Assembly (NCBI GenBank): GCA_937875275.1
Contig: CALNCC010000105.1
Span: 1-17,023, forward strand
Source: an uncultured Dysgonomonas sp.
Lineage (GTDB): Bacteria; Bacteroidota; Bacteroidia; Bacteroidales; Dysgonomonadaceae
Length of the DNA stretch: 17,023 nucleotides
Direction of reading: 5' to 3'
In this document: piece by piece, positions 13,910 to 17,023 of the stretch
Layout of the letters: every line of letters begins with the position of its first letter
Position numbering within the stretch: the first letter of the stretch is position 1
Made by a program: the position numbers and the translations under genes
The notes under the pieces: generated by a model
What the model was told of the DNA's origin: nothing
What the model saw: only the letters and a program-made list of their open reading frames with translations
Database searches by the model: none

Positions 13910-14427
13910 AAGAAAAAATAAAGGAGATATATGCCGAAGCGCAACGAAAGACGACGAAAAAAGATATCGCCGTTTTGATGATTACCGACGATCGCACGTT
14001 ACTCGTCCTCGATACGATAAGCGATGCGGGGGTAAAAACTCTGCCTTATGGTACAAAGTCGCTTACGGCTGATTATTTTCGCCATACACCTCCAACCGAA
14101 GGCGAGATAGAAGCCGCTATAACGATCGTAGAAGATGAAATAATGCCGCACGTCGCGGATATCCGTACGCGTGATCTGCAATTGGTGTCGCCCGACAAAG
14201 GAATTGCTGAGATAATGGGTTATGCCACAGATAGCAAGGAGAGTATGTCGGTAGCTGATGTTGAGGGGGTGTTTTCTCGCCTTGCGGCTATTATAACAGG
14301 TCGCCCGGCTTCGATGGACAATCTGCCTGCCGATAATGATTTTGTATCACAGGTACTCATTTTAAGAGAGGTGATGCACCATCTTCGCTTTGGAAATATA
14401 TTGATTTATGCGTCAGAAATGGACTGA
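13906..14427 (+). CDS. Hypothetical 173-aa cytoplasmic protein coupled to ygiD
   Basis: I do not recognise this family. The protein starts with a charged helix (MKEKIKEIYAEAQRKTTKKD). A beta strand follows (IAVLMITDD), then DRTLLVLDTISDAGVKTLPYGTKSL, an acidic helical stretch (PTEGEIEAAITIVEDEIMPHV), and a helical C-terminus ending RFGNILIYASEMD. It has no signal peptide, membrane segment, Cys motif or known nucleotide-binding loop. The 4-bp ATGA overlap with the dioxygenase gene makes a functional link likely, for example as a partner or a second enzyme of the same pathway. It is not AMMECR1-like, although AMMECR1 is a known partner of another LigB-superfamily branch (MEMO). Confidence 0.75.
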   Translation: MKEKIKEIYAEAQRKTTKKDIAVLMITDDRTLLVLDTISDAGVKTLPYGTKSLTADYFRHTPPTEGEIEAAITIVEDEIMPHVADIRTRDLQLVSPDKGIAEIMGYATDSKESMSVADVEGVFSRLAAIITGRPASMDNLPADNDFVSQVLILREVMHHLRFGNILIYASEMD

Positions 14428-14431
14428 GTAT

Positions 14432-14459
14432 TTAGCATCTGTAATGAAAATAATGCTAA
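14432..14459. promoter_or_regulatory. Inverted repeat before GH43 gene
   Basis: TTAGCAT (14432-14438) and ATGCTAA (14453-14459) form a perfect 7-bp inverted repeat with a 14-nt spacer, in the 61-bp gap before the GH43 gene. No T run follows, so an operator or RNA hairpin is more likely than a terminator. The site has no other support. Confidence 0.25.
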
Positions 14460-14488
14460 CTTAGGAAATTAATCAAAATAGAAACACC

Positions 14489-15433
14489 ATGAAATTCATT
14501 AGGCTTTTGTCTCTGCTCATCTTCGCCTCTCTTGTTTCAGCAACATATGGGCAAGGAAAACAATCGGCTGAGTCGGAAGTGCCGTTCGGCGATCCGTTCA
14601 TCATGTTGTATGATGGAACATACTATGCCTATGGCACAAATGACGCAAACGGCATCTCGGTTTATACCTCCGCTGATTTGAAGAAATGGAAAAAAGCTTC
14701 CGACCTTGCTTTGCACAAAAATGACTCGTGGGGAGGACGTTGGTTTTGGGCTCCCGAAGTGTATTACATAAAGAATAAAAATAAGTTCTTCATGTACTAC
14801 TCAGCCAACGAACACATATGTGTAGCAACCTCCGACTCGCCATTCGGTCCTTTCGTGCAGGATGAGAAACAACCCATGCTGCCCGACGAGAAAGCGATAG
14901 ACAATTCACTGTATATAGACGATGACGGCAAAGCCTATCTCTACTTCGACCGATTCAATGATGGGCTCAATATATGGGTGGCAGAACTCGAAGACGATTT
15001 GAAAACCATCAAGCAGTCTACAATGACCAAATGTATAAACGTGTCGCAACCGTGGGAAGAAGTATGGCCGCGCGTGAATGAGGGGGCATTTATTACAAAG
15101 CACAAAGGCATTTATTACCTCACCTATTCGGGCAACAGTTACGAAAGCCCATTCTACGGCGTTGGCTATGCTACGGCTACCTCGCCAATGGGACCATGGA
15201 CAAAGTTCGAGAAAAATCCGATCTACCAGAAACCGGAGAACCTTGTCGGCATAGGTCATAGTGCCATGTTCAGGGATAAGAAGGGCAAATTGAAAATTGT
15301 ATTCCATGCGCATAAAAGTGAAAAATCGATCCATCCTCGCGGCATGTATATTGCCGATGTCGAGTTCACGAAAGATGCCGTTCCCGTGATGAAAATCAAG
15401 AAAGGGATAATGCGTCCTGAGTTAGATAAATAA
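14489..15433 (+). CDS. Secreted GH43-family glycoside hydrolase
   Basis: The 314-aa protein has a signal peptide (MKFIRLLSLLIFASLVSATYG). It forms a single five-bladed beta-propeller domain with the complete GH43 triad: Asp35 as base (VPFGDPFIM), Asp138 (AIDNSLYIDDDGKAYLY) and Glu198 as acid (VNEGAFITK). His257 in GIGHSAMF is a further conserved active-site residue. WFWAPEVYY (residues 85-93) is another family signature. GH43 enzymes are mostly beta-xylosidases, alpha-L-arabinofuranosidases or arabinanases; the subfamily and substrate cannot be told by eye. There is no lipobox, so a periplasmic location is more likely than surface lipoprotein. It is followed after 46 bp by a sulfatase, probably in one operon. 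Confidence 0.92.
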   Translation: MKFIRLLSLLIFASLVSATYGQGKQSAESEVPFGDPFIMLYDGTYYAYGTNDANGISVYTSADLKKWKKASDLALHKNDSWGGRWFWAPEVYYIKNKNKFFMYYSANEHICVATSDSPFGPFVQDEKQPMLPDEKAIDNSLYIDDDGKAYLYFDRFNDGLNIWVAELEDDLKTIKQSTMTKCINVSQPWEEVWPRVNEGAFITKHKGIYYLTYSGNSYESPFYGVGYATATSPMGPWTKFEKNPIYQKPENLVGIGHSAMFRDKKGKLKIVFHAHKSEKSIHPRGMYIADVEFTKDAVPVMKIKKGIMRPELDK

Positions 15434-15479
15434 GTATTCATATTCGCCCTTACACAATCATATAAAACAAGATATTACT

Positions 15480-16856
15480 ATGAAGATAAATAAATTAGTA
15501 TTGCTTGCCGGCTTACCCTTAGTGTGTGGTAAATCATTTGCTCAAGCCAACGATAAACAGCCGAATATAATCTTTATCCTTACCGATGATATGGGTGTGG
15601 GAGACTTGAGCGTATATGGCGGAACAATGGTTGAGACGCCTAACATCGACCGCATGGCCGACGAAGGGGTGCGGTTTACCCAATATTATAGTGCTTCGCC
15701 CATCAGCTCGCCATCGCGTGCCGGACTGATAACGGGGATGCATCCCGCAAACTGGAATATAAACAGTTACCTGCAAACGAAGAAAGGAAACCGAGAGGCT
15801 GAGATGGCAGACTATCTCTCTGTCAAAGCTCCCTCGTTGCCTCGCGTGTTGAAGGCCGCCGGCTACAAGACCGGGCACTTTGGCAAGTGGCACTTAGGCG
15901 GAGGGCGCGATGTTACAGATGCCCCTCAGTTTGCCGAATACGGATACGATGAATATTCGAGCACATACGAAAGCCCTGCCCCCGATCCTTTGTTGACGGC
16001 TACCAATTGGATATGGTCGGCAAAAGACAGTATCGCACGTTGGGACAGGACAGCGTATTTTATTGACAAGACAATTGATTTCATGAAAAGGAATCAAAGC
16101 TCGCCATGCTTCGTCAATCTTTGGCCCGACGATATGCACACCCCGTGGGTGGGCAATAAAGAAGAACAGGGCTTAGCGCCGAAAGGCACAGAGAGTGAAG
16201 AGAATTTCAGAACCGTACTGATTGAGTACGACAAGCAAATAGGTTATCTGCTCAACCGCTTAAAGGAAGAGGGATTGGATAAGAATACAATCGTAATTTT
16301 CACGAGCGACAACGGACCCGCACCGACTTTCGAGCATAGCCGTACAAATAATCTGAGAGGCTGCAAGGCGTCGCTGTTCGAAGGTGGTATACGCATGCCG
16401 TTCATCGTTTGGAGTTCGGGCAACTTAGTGCCTAAGGGAATGATAGATGAAACTTCGGTAATGAGTGCGACGGATATATTCCCAAGTGTATGCGCACTTA
16501 CCAATGTATCATTGCCAAAGGGATATAAGGGAGATGGCGAGAACATGAGCAAGGCGCTGAAAGGCAGTCCGAAAAAGCGCAACAAAGCCATTGTTTGGGA
16601 ATACAAGAGAAACGATAGCAATGCTTTCCCCAAGGCGAGAGGCATTGATGCGAGTCCCAATCTTGCTATACGTGAAGGCGACTGGAAGTTGTTGATAAAC
16701 GATAACGAATCGGATGTCTTGTTATTCAATCTGGCAAATGATGTCAACGAAGAGAAGAGTGTTGCCGATGCGAATCCCAAGATCGTAAAGAAGCTGAAAG
16801 CTAAAGTCTTGTCGTGGAGAAGGTCTATGCCGGCATTAGGGATGGGTGGCAAATAA
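15480..16856 (+). CDS. Secreted S1-family sulfatase, Ser-type
   Basis: The 458-aa protein has a signal peptide (MKINKLVLLAGLPLVCGKSFAQ). The formylglycine motif is S-S-P-S-R-A-G at residues 76-82, with Ser76 in place of Cys, so activation needs an anaerobic sulfatase-maturating enzyme, which is not in this window. Other active-site blocks are IIFILTDDMGVGD (metal Asp36/Asp37), HFGKWHLGGG (Lys136, His138), DDMHTPW (His220), FTSDNGP (Asp277, Asn278) and GCKASLFEGGIRMPF (Lys296). It should remove sulfate esters from a carbohydrate in the periplasm, most likely on a sulfated glycan that the GH43 enzyme also attacks. The stop lies in the loop of a hairpin (16848-16865). Confidence 0.95.
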   Translation: MKINKLVLLAGLPLVCGKSFAQANDKQPNIIFILTDDMGVGDLSVYGGTMVETPNIDRMADEGVRFTQYYSASPISSPSRAGLITGMHPANWNINSYLQTKKGNREAEMADYLSVKAPSLPRVLKAAGYKTGHFGKWHLGGGRDVTDAPQFAEYGYDEYSSTYESPAPDPLLTATNWIWSAKDSIARWDRTAYFIDKTIDFMKRNQSSPCFVNLWPDDMHTPWVGNKEEQGLAPKGTESEENFRTVLIEYDKQIGYLLNRLKEEGLDKNTIVIFTSDNGPAPTFEHSRTNNLRGCKASLFEGGIRMPFIVWSSGNLVPKGMIDETSVMSATDIFPSVCALTNVSLPKGYKGDGENMSKALKGSPKKRNKAIVWEYKRNDSNAFPKARGIDASPNLAIREGDWKLLINDNESDVLLFNLANDVNEEKSVADANPKIVKKLKAKVLSWRRSMPALGMGGK

Positions 16857-16889
16857 CCATTTGCCGATTCTATATATAATATTCGGCAA
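16848..16889. terminator. Two overlapping hairpins between converging genes
   Basis: GGCAAAT (16848-16854) pairs with ATTTGCC (16859-16865) across a 4-nt loop. TTGCCGA (16861-16867) can instead pair with TCGGCAA (16883-16889). The two stems share TTGCC and exclude each other. They lie at the convergent ends of the sulfatase and LuxR-type genes, where a bidirectional terminator would be expected, but neither side has a T run. Confidence 0.35.
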
Positions 16890-17023
16890 TATCTATAATC
16901 CCTGCACGGATGGCATATTTCGTTGCTTCGTGCACGTTGTTTACTTCCAGTTTTCTGAAAATATTTTTACGATGAGTGATAATCGTATGGATGCTGAGGT
17001 TGCGTTTTGCAGCAATCTCTTTC
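16870..17023 (-). CDS. LuxR-type HTH regulator, C-terminal fragment
   Basis: The last 50 codons of a minus-strand gene lie in the window; its start is beyond 17023. The sequence KEIAAKRNLSIHTIITHRKN, then IFRKLEVNNVHEATKYAIRAGI, is the C-terminal half of a LuxR/NarL-type helix-turn-helix, ending at a TAG (16872-16870). Whether a receiver domain precedes it cannot be seen. It converges on the sulfatase gene with 13 bp between stops. Confidence 0.85.
   Translation of the reverse strand, partial: KEIAAKRNLSIHTIITHRKNIFRKLEVNNVHEATKYAIRAGIIDIAEYYI

Noticed and set aside
13906..14427. The 173-aa protein as an AMMECR1-like partner of a MEMO-type protein
   Set aside because: None of the AMMECR1 motifs I know are present, and the neighbour is a YgiD-type enzyme, not MEMO.
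16244..16852. Long minus-strand open frame (202 codons) opposite the sulfatase gene
   Set aside because: The sulfatase frame carries conserved active-site blocks throughout this stretch; the antisense frame is a shadow.
1..17023. CRISPR arrays, tRNA or rRNA genes, integrases, SusC/SusD genes
   Set aside because: I looked for regularly spaced repeats, cloverleaf-like sequences, transposase or integrase motifs and TonB-receptor features and found none; a short or divergent tRNA could still be missed by eye.

Overview
The window looks like the chromosome of a Bacteroidota bacterium, order Bacteroidales. Dysgonomonas-like relatives are a plausible home, but that is an impression and not a measurement. 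The support is the set of families (LytS/LytTR two-component pair, GH172, GH43, Ser-type sulfatase with signal peptide, DUF2975 membrane proteins), the near absence of Shine-Dalgarno sequences, and several octamers fitting the Bacteroides -7 promoter box TAnnTTTG at the expected distance from start codons.

Layout. Positions 1-2340 are on the minus strand: the first 30 codons of a short-chain dehydrogenase, a 128-bp MITE-like element, an AT-rich hypothetical gene, and a three-gene operon of two DUF2975 membrane proteins and a YozG-like HTH regulator. Positions 2588-4818 are a LacI-family regulator and a secreted GH172 (DUF2961) enzyme on the plus strand, with LacI-type operator candidates before both genes and a strong terminator after the second. 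A beta-carbonic anhydrase (4986-5639) faces the end of a long minus-strand operon (11977 down to 5657): outer membrane factor, membrane fusion protein, ABC ATPase, MacB/FtsX-type permease, LytS-type sensor kinase and LytTR response regulator. A separate minus-strand gene for a Spy-like periplasmic protein lies just upstream (12851-12315). From 13073 the plus strand carries a YgiD-type extradiol dioxygenase translationally coupled to an unknown 173-aa protein, then a secreted GH43 enzyme and a secreted Ser-type sulfatase. The window ends in the C-terminal HTH of a LuxR-type regulator on the minus strand.

How the parts work together. The most informative signal is regulatory. The promoters of the exporter/two-component operon and of the Spy-like gene each carry two copies of a 9-mer close to TGTCGAnAA. 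The copies are exactly 21 bp apart, in the same orientation, and exactly 26 nt upstream of a -7-like octamer. This is the geometry expected of a LytTR-domain regulator, and the operon's last gene encodes one. I infer a self-contained envelope-stress or drug-response circuit: the kinase senses, the LytTR protein activates, and the outputs are a tripartite exporter and a periplasmic Spy-like protein.

A second circuit is the LacI-GH172 pair. A third is the YozG/DUF2975 operon, whose upstream region has two nearly identical 20-bp boxes 64 bp apart. I saw no CRISPR array, rRNA, tRNA or SusC/SusD pair.
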